Source of the DNA: Sphingobium baderi
Lineage (GTDB): Bacteria > Pseudomonadota > Alphaproteobacteria > Sphingomonadales > Sphingomonadaceae
Assembly: GCF_001456115.1 (NCBI RefSeq)
Contig: NZ_CP013265.1
Span: 165,717 to 229,716 of the forward strand
Reading direction: 5' to 3'
Length of the DNA: 64,000 bases
Shown here in pieces: positions 1-9,664 of the stretch. Within the stretch, counting starts at the first letter, position 1. Every line of letters begins with the position of its first letter. The position numbers and the translations under genes are program-made. A model generated the notes under the pieces. It worked only from the letters and a program-made list of their open reading frames with translations. It made no database searches and was not told where the DNA came from.

Positions 1-2
1 CG

Positions 3-1139
3 GCGGTCCGGGCTTCAAACGAAACGCGCGAGCAGCATCTGCAATCGATCCTGGCGACCGTACCTGATGCAATGATAATAATCGACGAGGCCGGCGTCAT
101 CACCTCGTTCAGCGCTGCTGCCCAGCGCATGTTCGGCTATTCGGAAGCCGAGCTCGTCGGGCAAAATGTCTCCTGTCTTATGCCTCAGCCCGACCGCGAC
201 CGGCACGACGAATACATCGCGCATTATCTGCAGACGGGCGAGCGCCGGATCATCGGTCTGGGCCGCGTCGTTGTGGGTCAGCGCCGCGACGGCTCGACCT
301 TCCCGATGCAGTTGTCGGTCGGCGAGGCCGGTGAAGAGGGCCAGCGGCTTTTCACAGGGTTCATCCGGGATCTCACCGCCAAGGAGCAGGATGAGCTCAG
401 GCTCAAGGAACTGCAAGCGGAGTTGGTTCATGTCTCGCGGTTGAGCGCGATGGGTACGATGGCCTCCACGCTTGCTCATGAACTCAATCAGCCGCTCGCC
501 GCAGTGGCGCTCTATCTCGAAACCATTCGGGACATGCTCGCTGTCCAGGATGATGAGCCATTCGTCTCTCTTCGGTCCGTAATGGACGATGCCGCTCAGG
601 AGACGCTGCGCGCTGGCCACATCGTCCGGCGCCTCCGCGACTTCGTCGCACGCGGTGAGGTCGACAAGAGTTTGCACGACCTGCCGCAAGTCATCACCGA
701 GGCAAGCCAACTGGCACTGGTCGGCGCGCGCGAGCGGGGCATCCGTAGCTTCTTCGCAATCGACCCCGCAGCCACGCCGGTCCTCATCGACAGGGTGCAG
801 ATCCAGCAGGTGCTCGTAAACCTGATGCGCAACGCCGTTGAGGCCATGGCAGAATCATCGATCCGCGACCTCAAAGTCGCGACGAGTTTGCGTGCCGACG
901 GCCTTGTCGAGGTTACGGTGGAGGATACCGGCCCCGGGATCGCGGAAGAAATTCGCGAACAACTGTTCATGGCGTTCACATCGACGAAGGCCGACGGCAT
1001 GGGCCTTGGCCTCTCGATCTGCCGGACGATCATCGAAGCACATGGCGGCCGCATCTGGATGGAGCGCTCTGACCGAGGCGGCACGTGCTTTCACTTCACG
1101 CTGATCCACGCGCGGGCGGAGGAGGAACATGGGGGATAG
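3..1139 (+). CDS. fixL: FixL-type haem-PAS sensor histidine kinase, 5' end missing
   Basis: This is the C-terminal part of an oxygen-sensing histidine kinase. The frame is open to the left edge (first whole codon at base 3), so the N-terminus lies outside. A PAS domain fills about the first 120 visible residues. Counting from the Met codon at 72, His45 and Arg65 line up with the haem-ligand His200 and oxygen-contacting Arg220 of Bradyrhizobium FixL; the residue matching Arg206 is His51. The kinase core follows: phospho-accepting His136 in [11 protein letters not shown] box NLMRNAVEA, and glycine boxes DTGPGIAEE and GMGLGLSI. It should phosphorylate the FixJ-type regulator whose gene overlaps its last 11 bases. 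Haem binding is inferred from aligned residues only. Confidence 0.9.
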   Translation, partial: AVRASNETREQHLQSILATVPDAMIIIDEAGVITSFSAAAQRMFGYSEAELVGQNVSCLMPQPDRDRHDEYIAHYLQTGERRIIGLGRVVVGQRRDGSTFPMQLSVGEAGEEGQRLFTGFIRDLTAKEQDELRLKELQAELVHVSRLSAMGTMASTLAHELNQPLAAVALYLETIRDMLAVQDDEPFVSLRSVMDDAAQETLRAGHIVRRLRDFVARGEVDKSLHDLPQVITEASQLALVGARERGIRSFFAIDPAATPVLIDRVQIQQVLVNLMRNAVEAMAESSIRDLKVATSLRADGLVEVTVEDTGPGIAEEIREQLFMAFTSTKADGMGLGLSICRTIIEAHGGRIWMERSDRGGTCFHFTLIHARAEEEHGG

Positions 1140-1749
1140 ACGCATCATTCATCTGGTCGACGACGAGGAGAGCATCCGCAAGGCGGCAAGCTTCGCGCTC
1201 AAAACCGCGGGCTATGATGTCATCGCCTACACCTCCGGAGTGGAATTTCTCAGGACAGCGAAGTCCGCTGAAGTAGGCTGCGTTATCTTGGATGTGCGGA
1301 TGCCTGAAATGGACGGTCTCCAAGTCCAGACCACTATGGCTGCGCGTGGGATCAACATGCCGGTCATCGTCCTGACCGGCCACGGCGATGTGTCGGTAGC
1401 TGTGCAGGCTATGAAAGGCGGCGCGATTGACTTTCTCGAAAAGCCCTTCGAGAAGGCTGCCCTGCTCGAGGCCGTGAGGCGCGCTTTCGCTCGTCTCGAC
1501 GATGTCGACCTTCGCGCGCTGGAATCGTCGGAAGCCGAGGTGCGGGTTGCTGCCTTGACCCCCCGCGAGCAGGAAGTGCTGGAAGGATTGGCGAACGGCT
1601 TGCCCAACAAGACGATCGCCTATGATCTGGGTTGCTCATCCCGGACGGTCGAGGTTCACCGCGCCAGCCTCATGGCCAAGCTCGAGGTCCGCAATCTCTC
1701 TGAGGCGTTGAGGATCGCCTTTGCTGCCGGGTTCGGTCGCAAGACGTGA
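1129..1749 (+). CDS. fixJ: FixJ-type response regulator
   Basis: A 206-residue transcription regulator, the likely partner of the upstream FixL-type kinase. The N-terminal receiver has the acidic pair Asp11/Asp12, phospho-acceptor Asp55 in [12 protein letters not shown], Thr83 and Lys105. The C-terminal LuxR-type helix-turn-helix starts near residue 143 ([15 protein letters not shown]) and runs to about 200. Length and layout match FixJ. The ATG lies inside the end of fixL, which suggests translational coupling. In rhizobia FixJ-P activates fixK and microaerobic genes; no such target is visible here, so its regulon may lie elsewhere. Confidence 0.92.
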   Translation: MGDRRIIHLVDDEESIRKAASFALKTAGYDVIAYTSGVEFLRTAKSAEVGCVILDVRMPEMDGLQVQTTMAARGINMPVIVLTGHGDVSVAVQAMKGGAIDFLEKPFEKAALLEAVRRAFARLDDVDLRALESSEAEVRVAALTPREQEVLEGLANGLPNKTIAYDLGCSSRTVEVHRASLMAKLEVRNLSEALRIAFAAGFGRKT

Positions 1750-1787
1750 TAACTGCGCCCTCTACGTAGCGACGAGGATGCCGCATC

Positions 1788-2237
1788 GTGCGAGCCATTG
1801 CCGTGATGCAACAGGTCCTCATGTCGCGCGAGATGTCTTCGTTTTCTGACACACAAGGTGATGGGCGCTACACCATCCTCGTCTCCGACGACGACCCGGG
1901 TGTTCGGCGTGCCCTTCAGCTTCTCCTTAGATCCCGTGGCTACTGCGTCTGTAGCTATACAAGTGGTAGCGCGCTTTTGGCCGATTCGCGTGCCAAGCGA
2001 GCCAATTGCCTGATTGTTGATTATCGCATGCCGGACATTGATGGCTTTTCGATCCTGCGCCAACTCCGATCGCTGGGCTGGTCCGGATGCTCCATCATGA
2101 TTTCGGGCTTCCATGACGAGGTTCTCGCCCGCCGCGCTGCCGACGCGGGCTTTGATCACATGATCACTAAACCACTAAGGAGCCGTCTACTCCTCGAGGC
2201 AATCGGCCGTCACAGACGCCTCTCGTCGAATGAGTAA
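1788..2237 (+). CDS. Single-domain response regulator (CheY/FixJ-receiver type)
   Basis: A stand-alone receiver domain of up to 149 residues without an output domain. It has the acidic cluster SDDDPG, the phospho-acceptor Asp in VDYRMPDIDG, Ser in MISGFHD and Lys in TKPL, all expected for a phosphorylatable receiver. It reads with fixLJ, 38 bases after fixJ. The longest frame begins with GTG at 1788; Met codons at 1806, 1821 and 1833 are alternatives, so the start is uncertain. It may act as a phosphate sink or a competing receiver for the FixL-type kinase, as single-domain regulators do beside other FixLJ pairs, but that is inference. Confidence 0.85.
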   Translation: MRAIAVMQQVLMSREMSSFSDTQGDGRYTILVSDDDPGVRRALQLLLRSRGYCVCSYTSGSALLADSRAKRANCLIVDYRMPDIDGFSILRQLRSLGWSGCSIMISGFHDEVLARRAADAGFDHMITKPLRSRLLLEAIGRHRRLSSNE

Positions 2238-2313
2238 ATGGACCGCGTCCGACCGCCAACGCTAAAGAGGCCAGGTGGGGACACGAGCACGTCGTTTTTC
2301 CAGAGGAAACCAA

Positions 2314-2348
2314 CCCAGCTGCGCCCAAGGGCCTTGCCCGCGGCTGGG
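2314..2348. terminator. Candidate bidirectional terminator hairpin
   Basis: Between the convergent receiver and MFS genes, CCCAGCTGC (2314-2322) and GCGGCTGGG (2340-2348) form a 9-bp stem with one mismatch and a 17-base loop. There is no strong T run on either side, so this rests on position and symmetry only. The rest of the 2238-2418 gap holds nothing recognisable. Confidence 0.35.
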
Positions 2349-2418
2349 CTCATTTGTCACAGCAACACATCTTGGATAGTGGTGGACGGTACGATTCATA
2401 TCGATTTACGCGCTCCCC

Positions 2419-3657
2419 TTATCCGCCTGACGAATTAGCACCTGAAGAGGGCCGTTTCCAAGCTAGTGGCAGGACCACAAGCAGCAGGAGCGACAGGCCG
2501 GCAATGCTCCAGAGGACGAGAGGCTGAGCGCCGGGTGCGGCGAAAGCGAGCGCCACGGGCGCCAGTGCCTGCCCGATGCTGGCAGCCGAATGCTGGAGGC
2601 CAAGCCTCACCCCTGAGGCCGCCGCAGAACCGCTGATCCAGAAGCTTGTGACCAATCGCAGGCTCGCCGAGCTCCAACCGGCGACCAGGATGAACACGCT
2701 CATATCGGCTATGCTTGATGCGAGTGGAAAGGCAACGAGCGCCGCTGCCAGCAAACCGAGCGTCAATCCGGCAAGACGCCCGGGAACCTTCACTAACCAA
2801 TCGAGCCTTGCATGAAAGATCTGCGCCGCCAGCATGCCGAATCCGCAAAGACTGAGCATCCAGGCGATCTGCTCGCGGCTCAGCGAGACCGCACTGCGCG
2901 TCATCAGGAGATTGACGTGCATAGCGGCAAGCCCGGCCCCCGCAGCGATCGTGATGAGTAATAGGACTCCCGTGGCGCAGACTGTCGGCGGCGGCGGATC
3001 TCCTGAGTCGAGGCAGTGCGCACAGCGGCCTGGCAGGCTTACAAGGCAAAGCGACCCCGCGACGGTGCCGATGCTGGCAGCAACGATCATGAGCGGCGCG
3101 CCGGGCATGATCGCAACGGAGGCTTCCGCCAAAAGCGGTCCGCCGAGGTCTCCCAAAAATACAGACCCCGTCAACCAGGTGAAACGCCGCGCCTGCTCCC
3201 CACGGCTGACCGCGGCGAAACTCGCACTGAGCAGCGCAAGCGGTATGATGGCGGCGGCCGCCATCCCCGCGACCGTGCGCAAAACGTAGAGAGTCGGCAG
3301 AGCTACGAGGCCAACTGGTGCAGTCACCATCGCGAGGATAATGAGCGCTGTGCGCAACATGACGCGGTAGTCGACCCGGTCGGCAATCCAGCCCCAAAGC
3401 GGTGCCGCCACCAGTGCTGCCAGCGGGTGGACGGCGGTCAAGCTCGCGACATGAAAATCATGCGCTGAGGAAAGCCCGCCGGGATTTGGGTCGACCAGGG
3501 TCGGAAGGAAAGCGAGAATGGCCGTCTGCCCTGCCGAGGCCGACACCGCCGCGAGCAGCAACACAATGAAGGAGGATTGACCACGCTTGCCATCGTGTGA
3601 TTCGCCTTGGGGAACAAGCGGGTCAGCGGTTCGTCGGAGAGCCGGTATCACCACCAA
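2419..3657 (-). CDS. MFS transporter, last gene of the copper/redox operon
   Basis: A 412-residue integral membrane protein with about twelve hydrophobic segments typical of the major facilitator superfamily, including the loop-2 signature-like GWIADRVDYR near residue 90. Substrate unknown. Its start overlaps the end of copB by 10 bases, so it is probably co-translated with the copper genes and may export a metal, a metal chelate or an aromatic/organic toxin. A Cys/Pro-rich cytoplasmic loop near residues 210-230 (CAHCLDSGDPPPP) is unusual and could bind metal; that is speculation. Confidence 0.85.
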   Translation of the reverse strand: MVVIPALRRTADPLVPQGESHDGKRGQSSFIVLLLAAVSASAGQTAILAFLPTLVDPNPGGLSSAHDFHVASLTAVHPLAALVAAPLWGWIADRVDYRVMLRTALIILAMVTAPVGLVALPTLYVLRTVAGMAAAAIIPLALLSASFAAVSRGEQARRFTWLTGSVFLGDLGGPLLAEASVAIMPGAPLMIVAASIGTVAGSLCLVSLPGRCAHCLDSGDPPPPTVCATGVLLLITIAAGAGLAAMHVNLLMTRSAVSLSREQIAWMLSLCGFGMLAAQIFHARLDWLVKVPGRLAGLTLGLLAAALVAFPLASSIADMSVFILVAGWSSASLRLVTSFWISGSAAASGVRLGLQHSAASIGQALAPVALAFAAPGAQPLVLWSIAGLSLLLLVVLPLAWKRPSSGANSSGG

Positions 3658-4634
3658 GCGCGCAAGCCGATCACCAGCCGGTGTTCGGATGACCCCTCGC
3701 CCCGCAGGCGTCGGAAGCCCGCCGTGCCATCGAACGCACGCTCCCAGACGAAGCCGATATAGGGCGCGAACTTGCGCGACACCTCGTAGCGCAACCGTCC
3801 GCTCAGCTCGACATTGCTGAAGCCGCTGCCAAGCTGCCGATCTCTCGACCGCTTCGAATAGATATTGGTCTCTACCTGCGGTGTGAGGATCAACCGATTG
3901 GTGAACAAGACCTCATAGGACGCCTTGGCGCGCGCCGCGAGACGCCCATCGGTTCCTACATAGCCGGTGAGCTGGACGTCGAACCAATAGGGCGCCAGTC
4001 CCTCGACGCCGGCGGCCAGCCAGGTGGTCGCACCCTTGCCGAGATCCTGCCTGACCCCGAGCAGCGTGCCCCAGAACGGGTTCTTGCTGTGCCACCACAG
4101 CGCCTCGACGCTGCTCTCCGGATCGAGACGTTGGTCGCGGGAGTTCTTGAGCCCCTGGCTGCGCAGCCAGAGCTTGTCATTGTCCTGACCCTTGGTGACG
4201 AGCACGGTCCAGCCCACGCCCTGACCCTCGTTGCCGCTGGTGAACTCAAGCTCATCGACAAGTATCTTGGGGATTGAGAGCTTGTCGGCCATCTCATAGC
4301 CCGGCAGCGTCGAGTTGCGGTAGCCGTCGGCATAATCGTCCGAGTTGCGCGCGTCCGGCGGGGCCTGGCCGCCCTGCATCGAGCCCATGTCCATCGTGGC
4401 GCCGTTACCGGACGCCTTCGTGTCGGTCATATCCATGCCCGGCATGTCCATGCCCGCATGGTCCTGAGAGCCTTGCGCGGAAGGAGTGTGCGGAGCGGGA
4501 GTGGCCGTTTGGGCAGGGGTGGTGGCGGGCGACGGGGGCGAGGCATCCTGCGCGAGGGCGGGGGCCGTGATCGCCGGCGCCAGGAAGAGGGCAGCGCCAA
4601 GAGCGATGCCGCGCGAGGGGAAAATCCGGATCAT
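3648..4634 (-). CDS. copB: Copper resistance protein B (outer membrane)
   Basis: A 328-residue CopB/PcoB-family protein. It starts with a signal peptide cut near ALAQ, followed by a Pro/Thr-rich stretch and a Met/His-rich copper-binding segment (HAGMDMPGMDM, MDMGSMQGG). The C-terminal roughly 220 residues form the conserved CopB barrel domain and end in GLRAWW. The ATG at 4634 overlaps the copA stop in ATGA, indicating coupled translation. The same frame stays open much further upstream inside copA, but that extension is a GC artefact. In known systems CopB binds or moves copper in the outer membrane together with periplasmic CopA. Confidence 0.95.
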   Translation of the reverse strand: MIRIFPSRGIALGAALFLAPAITAPALAQDASPPSPATTPAQTATPAPHTPSAQGSQDHAGMDMPGMDMTDTKASGNGATMDMGSMQGGQAPPDARNSDDYADGYRNSTLPGYEMADKLSIPKILVDELEFTSGNEGQGVGWTVLVTKGQDNDKLWLRSQGLKNSRDQRLDPESSVEALWWHSKNPFWGTLLGVRQDLGKGATTWLAAGVEGLAPYWFDVQLTGYVGTDGRLAARAKASYEVLFTNRLILTPQVETNIYSKRSRDRQLGSGFSNVELSGRLRYEVSRKFAPYIGFVWERAFDGTAGFRRLRGEGSSEHRLVIGLRAWW

Positions 4635-6337
4635 GCGACCACCACCTCCCGGAACATGCCGGCCGCCATGTGATAGAGCAGATGGCAGTGGAAGGCCCAT
4701 CGGCCCATGGCGTCGGCGGTGACGCGGAAGCTCACCCGCTGGGCGGGCTGGACCACGACCGTATGCTTGCGGACCTGGAAGGCGCCGTCCGGGCCTTCGA
4801 CATCGCTCCACATGCCGTGCAGATGCATCGGATGCGCCATCATCGTGTCGTTGACGAAGGTGACGCGCAGCCGCTCGTTTGGCTTGAAATGAAGCGGCCT
4901 GGAATCGTTGAGCTTGATGCCGTCGAGCGACCAGATGAACCGTTCCATATTGCCCGTCAGATGCAGCTCGATGTCGCGCTCGGGCTCGCGCGGGTCGGGA
5001 TCGCCGCCCGGCGTGCGCAGATCGGCCAGCGTCAGCACGCGCCAGCCGCGCCCGCGCAGCCCGGCGCCGGGATCGTCGAGATTGGTGCGCGGATAGTCGA
5101 CGCGCATGTCGGTATTGGCGCCATATTCGGTGCGGGCGTGCCGTGCCCTGGCCGGCATCTCGGTCATGCCGTGCCCGGCATGCGCGTCGCCTCCCATTGC
5201 GCCCATCGTCGCCATCGCGCCCATCATGTCGACCGGCTCGAGCCAGGTCCGGGCATCGAGCGGCGGCACGGCTGCCGCCATGCCCGGGGCCGGTGCGATC
5301 GTGCCACGCGCATAGCCGCTCCGATCGATCGCCTGCGCGAAGATGGTGCGGGCGCCGCCCTCGGGCATGGTGAACTCGACGTCGTAGGTCTCGCCCGGGC
5401 CGATCCGGAATTCCTCGACCGTGACCGGCTCGACCGGCTGCCCGTCGGTCGATACGACCGTCAGCTCGACCCCGGGGATCCGCACGTCGAAGAACGTCGC
5501 CGTCCCCGCGCCGACGAAGCGCAGGCGCACGCGCTCGCCGGGCGCGGCGATACCGGTCCAGTTGCCGGCGGGCGGCGCGCCGTTCATCAGATAGGTGTAG
5601 GTCGCGGCAGAGACATCGCTGTAGTCGGTCGGGTTCATCCGCGAGCTGTTCCACATCCGCCGCCGCTCGAGCGCCTTGCCCAAGCCCATGGTGCCGACAT
5701 CCTTGAGGAAATCGCCGGCGGTCGGCTGCGCAAAATTATAGTAGCTGCTCTGCTTCTTGAGATTGAGGAAGATCTGCAGCGGCGGCTCGTCCGACCAGTC
5801 GCTGAGCACGATGCAATAGTCGCGATCGGGCGCCCGCGCCGTCGGCACCTGTTTTGGCTCCACGATGATCGCTCCATAGAGTCCCGTCTGCTCGGCGAGC
5901 GTGTGAGCGTGATACCAGTAGGTTCCGCTCTGGCGGACCTCGAAGCGATAGGTGAAGGTCTCGCCCGGCGCGATGCCGGCAAAGCTGATGCCGGGCACGC
6001 CGTCCATCTCCGCCGGCACGATGATGCCGTGCCAATGGATGCTCGACATCTCCTTGAGGCCGTTGCGTACGCGCAGCGTGACCGTGTCGCCTTCGCGCAG
6101 GCGCAGGACCGGCGCGGGCACGCTGCCGTTCACGGCGGTCGCGATACGGCGTTTGCCGGTGAAGTTGACCGGCAGCTCGGCGATCTCGAGGTCGAACTCG
6201 GTCCCGCTCAGCTCAGCGGGCAAGGTTGGTGCGGATCGCGCGAGAAGCGCCGGGGCGAAACCGGCGACCGCGCCGCCGATCGCCAGCCCCTGGACGAAAC
6301 GGCGCCGCGCGATCGGCCGGATATGTAAGGGAGACAT
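4631..6337 (-). CDS. copA: Multicopper oxidase CopA, Tat-exported
   Basis: A 568-residue copper-resistance oxidase that converts Cu(I) to Cu(II) in the periplasm. The chosen start at 6337 places a twin-arginine signal (ARRRFVQGLAIGG) at the N-terminus; the frame extends further upstream but lacks export logic. Copper ligands are in place: HWHG and WYHAH in the first cupredoxin domain, HPMHLHG and HCHLLYHMAAGMF in the last, giving the type 1 and trinuclear sites. A Met-rich insert (MMGAMATMGAMGG) with HAGHGM lies near residue 375, as in PcoA/CopA. It starts 25 bases after the alcohol dehydrogenase stop and overlaps copB by 4 bases. Confidence 0.96.
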   Translation of the reverse strand: MSPLHIRPIARRRFVQGLAIGGAVAGFAPALLARSAPTLPAELSGTEFDLEIAELPVNFTGKRRIATAVNGSVPAPVLRLREGDTVTLRVRNGLKEMSSIHWHGIIVPAEMDGVPGISFAGIAPGETFTYRFEVRQSGTYWYHAHTLAEQTGLYGAIIVEPKQVPTARAPDRDYCIVLSDWSDEPPLQIFLNLKKQSSYYNFAQPTAGDFLKDVGTMGLGKALERRRMWNSSRMNPTDYSDVSAATYTYLMNGAPPAGNWTGIAAPGERVRLRFVGAGTATFFDVRIPGVELTVVSTDGQPVEPVTVEEFRIGPGETYDVEFTMPEGGARTIFAQAIDRSGYARGTIAPAPGMAAAVPPLDARTWLEPVDMMGAMATMGAMGGDAHAGHGMTEMPARARHARTEYGANTDMRVDYPRTNLDDPGAGLRGRGWRVLTLADLRTPGGDPDPREPERDIELHLTGNMERFIWSLDGIKLNDSRPLHFKPNERLRVTFVNDTMMAHPMHLHGMWSDVEGPDGAFQVRKHTVVVQPAQRVSFRVTADAMGRWAFHCHLLYHMAAGMFREVVVA

Positions 6338-6362
6338 GAACTGTACTTTCGCGAAGTCGGCT

Positions 6363-7388
6363 TCAGGCGAGGTCGAGGACGATCCGGCCCTCGATGTCGC
6401 CATGATGCATGCGGGAGAAGACGTCGTTGATGTTCTCCAGCTTGTCTGCATGGACCGTGGCCTTGACCTTGCCCTCGCCGGCGAACGCCAGTGCCTCGAG
6501 CAGATCGAGCCGCGTGCCGACGATCGAGCCGCGCACGGTAATGCCGTTCAGCACGGTGTCGAAGATCGACAACGGGAAGTCGCCCGGCGGCAGGCCGTTG
6601 AGCGCGACCGTGCCGCCGCGCCGGACCATGCCGAGCGCCTGCTGGAACGCCCTGGGCGAAACGGCGGTCACCAGCGCCCCGTGCGCGCCGCCAATGGCTT
6701 TCTTGAGCGCTGCCGAAGGGTCCTCGTTGCGCGCGTTGACCGTCAGTGTGGCGCCAAGGCGTGTAGCGAGGTCGAGCTTGCTATCGTCGATGTCGACCGC
6801 GGCCACATTGAGACCCATGGCTCGGGCATATTGCACCGCCATGTGGCCGAGCCCGCCAATGCCGGAGACGACCACCCACTCGCCGGGTCGGGCCTCGGTG
6901 GCCTTCAATCCCTTGTAGACGGTGACGCCCGCGCAGAGGATCGGCGCAATGTCGAGGAAGTCGACATTGTCGGGAAGGTGACCAACATAGTTGGGATCGG
7001 CGAGGACATATTCGGCAAAGCTGCCATTGACCGAATAGCCGGTGTTCTGCTGTTCGTGGCAAAGCGTCTCCCAGCCACCCAGGCAATGCACGCAGTGCCC
7101 GCAGGCGGTGTAGAGCCAGGGCACACCGACCCGGTCGCCTTCCTTCACATGGGTGACGCCGGCACCAACGGCGGCGACATGCCCGACGCCCTCATGGCCA
7201 GGAATGAAGGGCGGGTTGGGCTTGACCGGCCAGTCCCCTTCTGCCGCGTGCAGGTCGGTATGGCACACGCCGGTTGCCGCAATCTTGACCAGGACCTGCC
7301 CGGGGCCGACCGTCGGGATCGGCGCGTCCTCGATGACCAGGGGCTTGCCAAATTCGCGGACGACCGCCGCCTTCATGGTTTTCGCCAT
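6363..7388 (-). CDS. Zinc-dependent alcohol dehydrogenase (MDR family, AdhP-like)
   Basis: A 341-residue medium-chain dehydrogenase that should oxidise short-chain alcohols with NAD+, or run in reverse. Catalytic zinc ligands are seen in [15 protein letters not shown] and later Cys; the structural zinc set is [15 protein letters not shown]. The nucleotide-binding motif GIGGLGH lies near residue 175. The length is normal for the family. It sits 26 bases downstream of an aldehyde dehydrogenase and 25 bases upstream of copA on the same strand, suggesting one transcript. An internal Met at residue 5 is an alternative start. Confidence 0.93.
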   Translation of the reverse strand: MAKTMKAAVVREFGKPLVIEDAPIPTVGPGQVLVKIAATGVCHTDLHAAEGDWPVKPNPPFIPGHEGVGHVAAVGAGVTHVKEGDRVGVPWLYTACGHCVHCLGGWETLCHEQQNTGYSVNGSFAEYVLADPNYVGHLPDNVDFLDIAPILCAGVTVYKGLKATEARPGEWVVVSGIGGLGHMAVQYARAMGLNVAAVDIDDSKLDLATRLGATLTVNARNEDPSAALKKAIGGAHGALVTAVSPRAFQQALGMVRRGGTVALNGLPPGDFPLSIFDTVLNGITVRGSIVGTRLDLLEALAFAGEGKVKATVHADKLENINDVFSRMHHGDIEGRIVLDLA

Positions 7389-7414
7389 GTCCGTTTCTCC
7401 TTTTAAGCGGGGGG

Positions 7415-8935
7415 TCAGAATAGGCCGAGCGCGTGCTCGTCATAGGAGACGAGCAGATTCTTGGTCTGCTGATAATGATCGAGCATCATCCGGTGGTTTT
7501 CACGCCCGAAGCCCGATGCCTTGTATCCGCCGAAGGCGGCATGGGCGGGGTACTGATGATAGCAGTTGGTCCAGACCCGCCCGGCCTCGATCGCGCGGCC
7601 GAGCCGGTAGGCGGTGTTGCCGCTCCGGGTCCAGACGCCCGCGCCAAGACCGTAGGCGGTGTCATTGGCAAGTGCGATCGCCTCCTCGACCGTCTTGAAC
7701 GTGGTGACCGACAGGACGGGACCGAAGATCTCCTCCTGGAAGATGCGCATGTGGTTCTGACCCACGAACACGGTCGGCTGCACGAAATAGCCCTGGTCGA
7801 GCGCACCGCCCGGCAGCGCCCTGGCGCCACCGACCAGACACTGCGCGCCCTCGGCCTTGCCGATATCGATATAGCCCAGGATCTTGTGGAGCTGGTCCTC
7901 CGACGCCTGCGCGCCGACCTGGACCGACGGGTCGAGCGGATCGCCCTGGCGGATCGCGGCGACGCGCGCCACGGCGCGCTCGATGAAGCGGTCGAAGATC
8001 GACTCATGGATCAGGGCGCGCGACGGGCAGGTACAGACCTCGCCCTTGTTGAAGGCGAACAAAGTAAAGCCTTCGAGCGCCTTGTCGAAGAAGGCATCGT
8101 CCTCGTCGAGCACGTCCGCCATGAAGATGTTGGGCGACTTGCCGCCAAGCTCCATCGTCTGGGGGATCAGATGGTCCGCCGCGGCGTGCATGATCTGCTT
8201 GCCGGTGACGGTCTCGCCGGTGAACGAGACCTTGGCGATGCGCGGATTGGCGGCGATCGCCTGGCCAACGGTCCGTCCCGGGCCGGTAACGACATTGAGC
8301 ACGCCGGGCGGCAGGATGTCGGCGGTGAGCTCGGCGAACATCAGCAAGGTGAGCGGCGTCTGGGATGCGGGTTTGATGACGGTGCAGTTGCCCGCCGCCA
8401 GCGCCGGGGCGATCTTCCACGCCGCCATCAGCAGCGGGAAGTTCCACGGGATGATCTGGCCGACGACGCCGAGCGGCTCGCGGAAATGATAGGCGATGGT
8501 GTCCGCATCGATCGTCGAGATGCCGCCTTCCTCCGCCCGGATGCAGCCGGCGAAGTAGCGGAAATGGTCGATCGCGAGCGGCACGTCGGCAGCGCGCGTC
8601 TCGCGGATCGGCTTGCCATTGTCGATCGTCTCGGCAAGTGCCAGCAACTCCAGATTGTCTTCGAGCCGGTCGGCGACGCGATTGAGAATCCTGGCGCGTT
8701 CGGCGGGCGCGATCCTTGCCCATTGATCCTTGGCGGCGTGCGCCGCATCGAGCGCGCGCTCGACATCTTCCGGCGTCGACAGCGCGAACTCTGCGATCTG
8801 GGCGCCATTGATCGGGCTCGTGTCGGCGAAATACTCGCCGCCCGCAGGAGCGCTCCAGCGGCCTCCGATGAAATTATCATAGCGGTGTCGGAAGGAGGCC
8901 GCCGCGTTAATGGTCCCGATCGCCTTCTCGAACAT
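7415..8935 (-). CDS. NAD-dependent aldehyde dehydrogenase (ExaC/AldB-like)
   Basis: A 506-residue aldehyde dehydrogenase turning aldehydes into acids. The Rossmann region holds IIPWNFP (about 161-167) and FTGET; catalytic Glu262 lies in MELGGKSPN and catalytic Cys301 in NKGEVCTCP. The double-Cys motif and overall length fit the acetaldehyde dehydrogenase ExaC/AldB group. It is the first gene of the minus-strand run aldehyde dehydrogenase, alcohol dehydrogenase, copA, copB, MFS. A GGAG-like site precedes the ATG, and a candidate regulatory motif lies 57 bases upstream of the start. Confidence 0.94.
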   Translation of the reverse strand: MFEKAIGTINAAASFRHRYDNFIGGRWSAPAGGEYFADTSPINGAQIAEFALSTPEDVERALDAAHAAKDQWARIAPAERARILNRVADRLEDNLELLALAETIDNGKPIRETRAADVPLAIDHFRYFAGCIRAEEGGISTIDADTIAYHFREPLGVVGQIIPWNFPLLMAAWKIAPALAAGNCTVIKPASQTPLTLLMFAELTADILPPGVLNVVTGPGRTVGQAIAANPRIAKVSFTGETVTGKQIMHAAADHLIPQTMELGGKSPNIFMADVLDEDDAFFDKALEGFTLFAFNKGEVCTCPSRALIHESIFDRFIERAVARVAAIRQGDPLDPSVQVGAQASEDQLHKILGYIDIGKAEGAQCLVGGARALPGGALDQGYFVQPTVFVGQNHMRIFQEEIFGPVLSVTTFKTVEEAIALANDTAYGLGAGVWTRSGNTAYRLGRAIEAGRVWTNCYHQYPAHAAFGGYKASGFGRENHRMMLDHYQQTKNLLVSYDEHALGLF

Positions 8936-8992
8936 AACCTGACTCCATCTCTATCGATGGCCTGACGGAGTAATCTCTTTGCCCGGGTGGCC

Positions 8993-9007
8993 TATAAGTA
9001 AGTTCCG
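8993..9007 (-). promoter_or_regulatory. Copper-unit motif, copy 1 (upstream of aldehyde dehydrogenase)
   Basis: TATAAGTAAGTTCCG on the plus strand matches 13 of 15 bases with the copy at 10158-10172, in the same orientation relative to a minus-strand gene. It ends 57 bases before the aldehyde dehydrogenase start. Candidate operator or promoter element; the binding protein is unknown. The rest of 8936-9187 shows nothing else recognisable. Confidence 0.45.
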
Positions 9008-9187
9008 CAGAAGGTAGTCTGGTATCGGGGTCGCGGGCTTGAGGGTCAGACACGCCAACAGAGCCGATGACTATTCATCGACTCCTGAACGTATTCGCGC
9101 ACGCCTGATCGGAATTATGCCGAGACAGGCGTTACTCGGCCGAGTCTTCTTTTGGCGAGGGCGGCGCTTGGCATTCCAATTCTGGCG

Positions 9188-9517
9188 TTACGCCCGGACG
9201 CGCTTTAGGCTCACCCAATCGCCTTTCTGAAGCGTCCCGTCCCTCACGCGGAAATGAGCATAATGGTCGTCGAAAATCTGGTCGACTTCGACATGACCGA
9301 CAAGACGGCGGTGGCGCGGCGTTGCGTGATAGACTTCGAGTATCTGCCCGATGTGCGCGCCATCGGCCTTACCCAGGCAGGCCACTGTGCCGCCCGCATC
9401 CATACGGACGATCTTGCCGCGCATGAACAAGCTATGGCCGATACCCTGTGCGAGGAGCGGCGTGCTGCCAAAGAGCAGAAAGCCAACAGCAGCACCGACG
9501 CCAAGATGTTTTCGCAT
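9188..9517 (-). CDS. Small secreted protein of unknown function
   Basis: A 109-residue protein with an N-terminal signal peptide (hydrophobic VGAAVGFLLFG, probable cut after LLAQ). ATG at 9517 was chosen because AGAGGAA lies 7 bases upstream; a TTG further up is less likely. The mature part is about 80 residues, predicted beta-rich, with KIVRMDAGGTVACLG and a C-terminal GDWVSLKRV, resembling a small SH3-like or OB-like barrel. Not recognised. Its place between the copper operon and the Met/His-rich genes suggests a periplasmic role in metal stress. Confidence 0.7.
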   Translation of the reverse strand: MRKHLGVGAAVGFLLFGSTPLLAQGIGHSLFMRGKIVRMDAGGTVACLGKADGAHIGQILEVYHATPRHRRLVGHVEVDQIFDDHYAHFRVRDGTLQKGDWVSLKRVRA

Positions 9518-9602
9518 CGCTGTTTCCTCTGTCAAGTCAGACGCTCGGACCCGGTTTTGAAAGCTGGGAGCACGGGGCGACGCTGGGCATCGTCAAAGAA
9601 CT

Positions 9603-9628
9603 GGCCCGCCGCGGGGGAACGGCGGGCC
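9603..9628 (-). terminator. Hairpin terminator after the 133-residue Met/His-rich gene
   Basis: GGCCCGCCG (9603-9611) and CGGCGGGCC (9620-9628) form a perfect 9-bp stem with an 8-base loop, downstream of the minus-strand gene ending at 9665. Its arms nearly match the hairpin at 10291-10318, so gene and terminator may have been duplicated together. Confidence 0.5.
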
Positions 9629-9664
9629 CTCAGCCCCTGGGGTCTGTTCTCGGGGCTGGAAACC

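Noticed and set aside
2238..2438. 66-codon plus-strand frame after the receiver gene
   Set aside because: No ribosome site, no similarity, overlaps the putative terminator and the end of the MFS gene.
4635..5654. N-terminal extension of the CopB frame to 668 codons
   Set aside because: CopB has its own signal peptide at the ATG at 4634, overlapping the copA stop; the upstream part is a shadow of copA.
4670..6328. Long plus-strand frame of 552 codons opposite copA
   Set aside because: Antisense to a gene with all copper-ligand motifs; the translation is Arg/His/Ala-rich with no domain, typical of GC-rich shadow frames.
7433..8965. Plus-strand frame of 510 codons opposite the aldehyde dehydrogenase
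   Set aside because: Shadow of a well-conserved enzyme; no recognisable domain.
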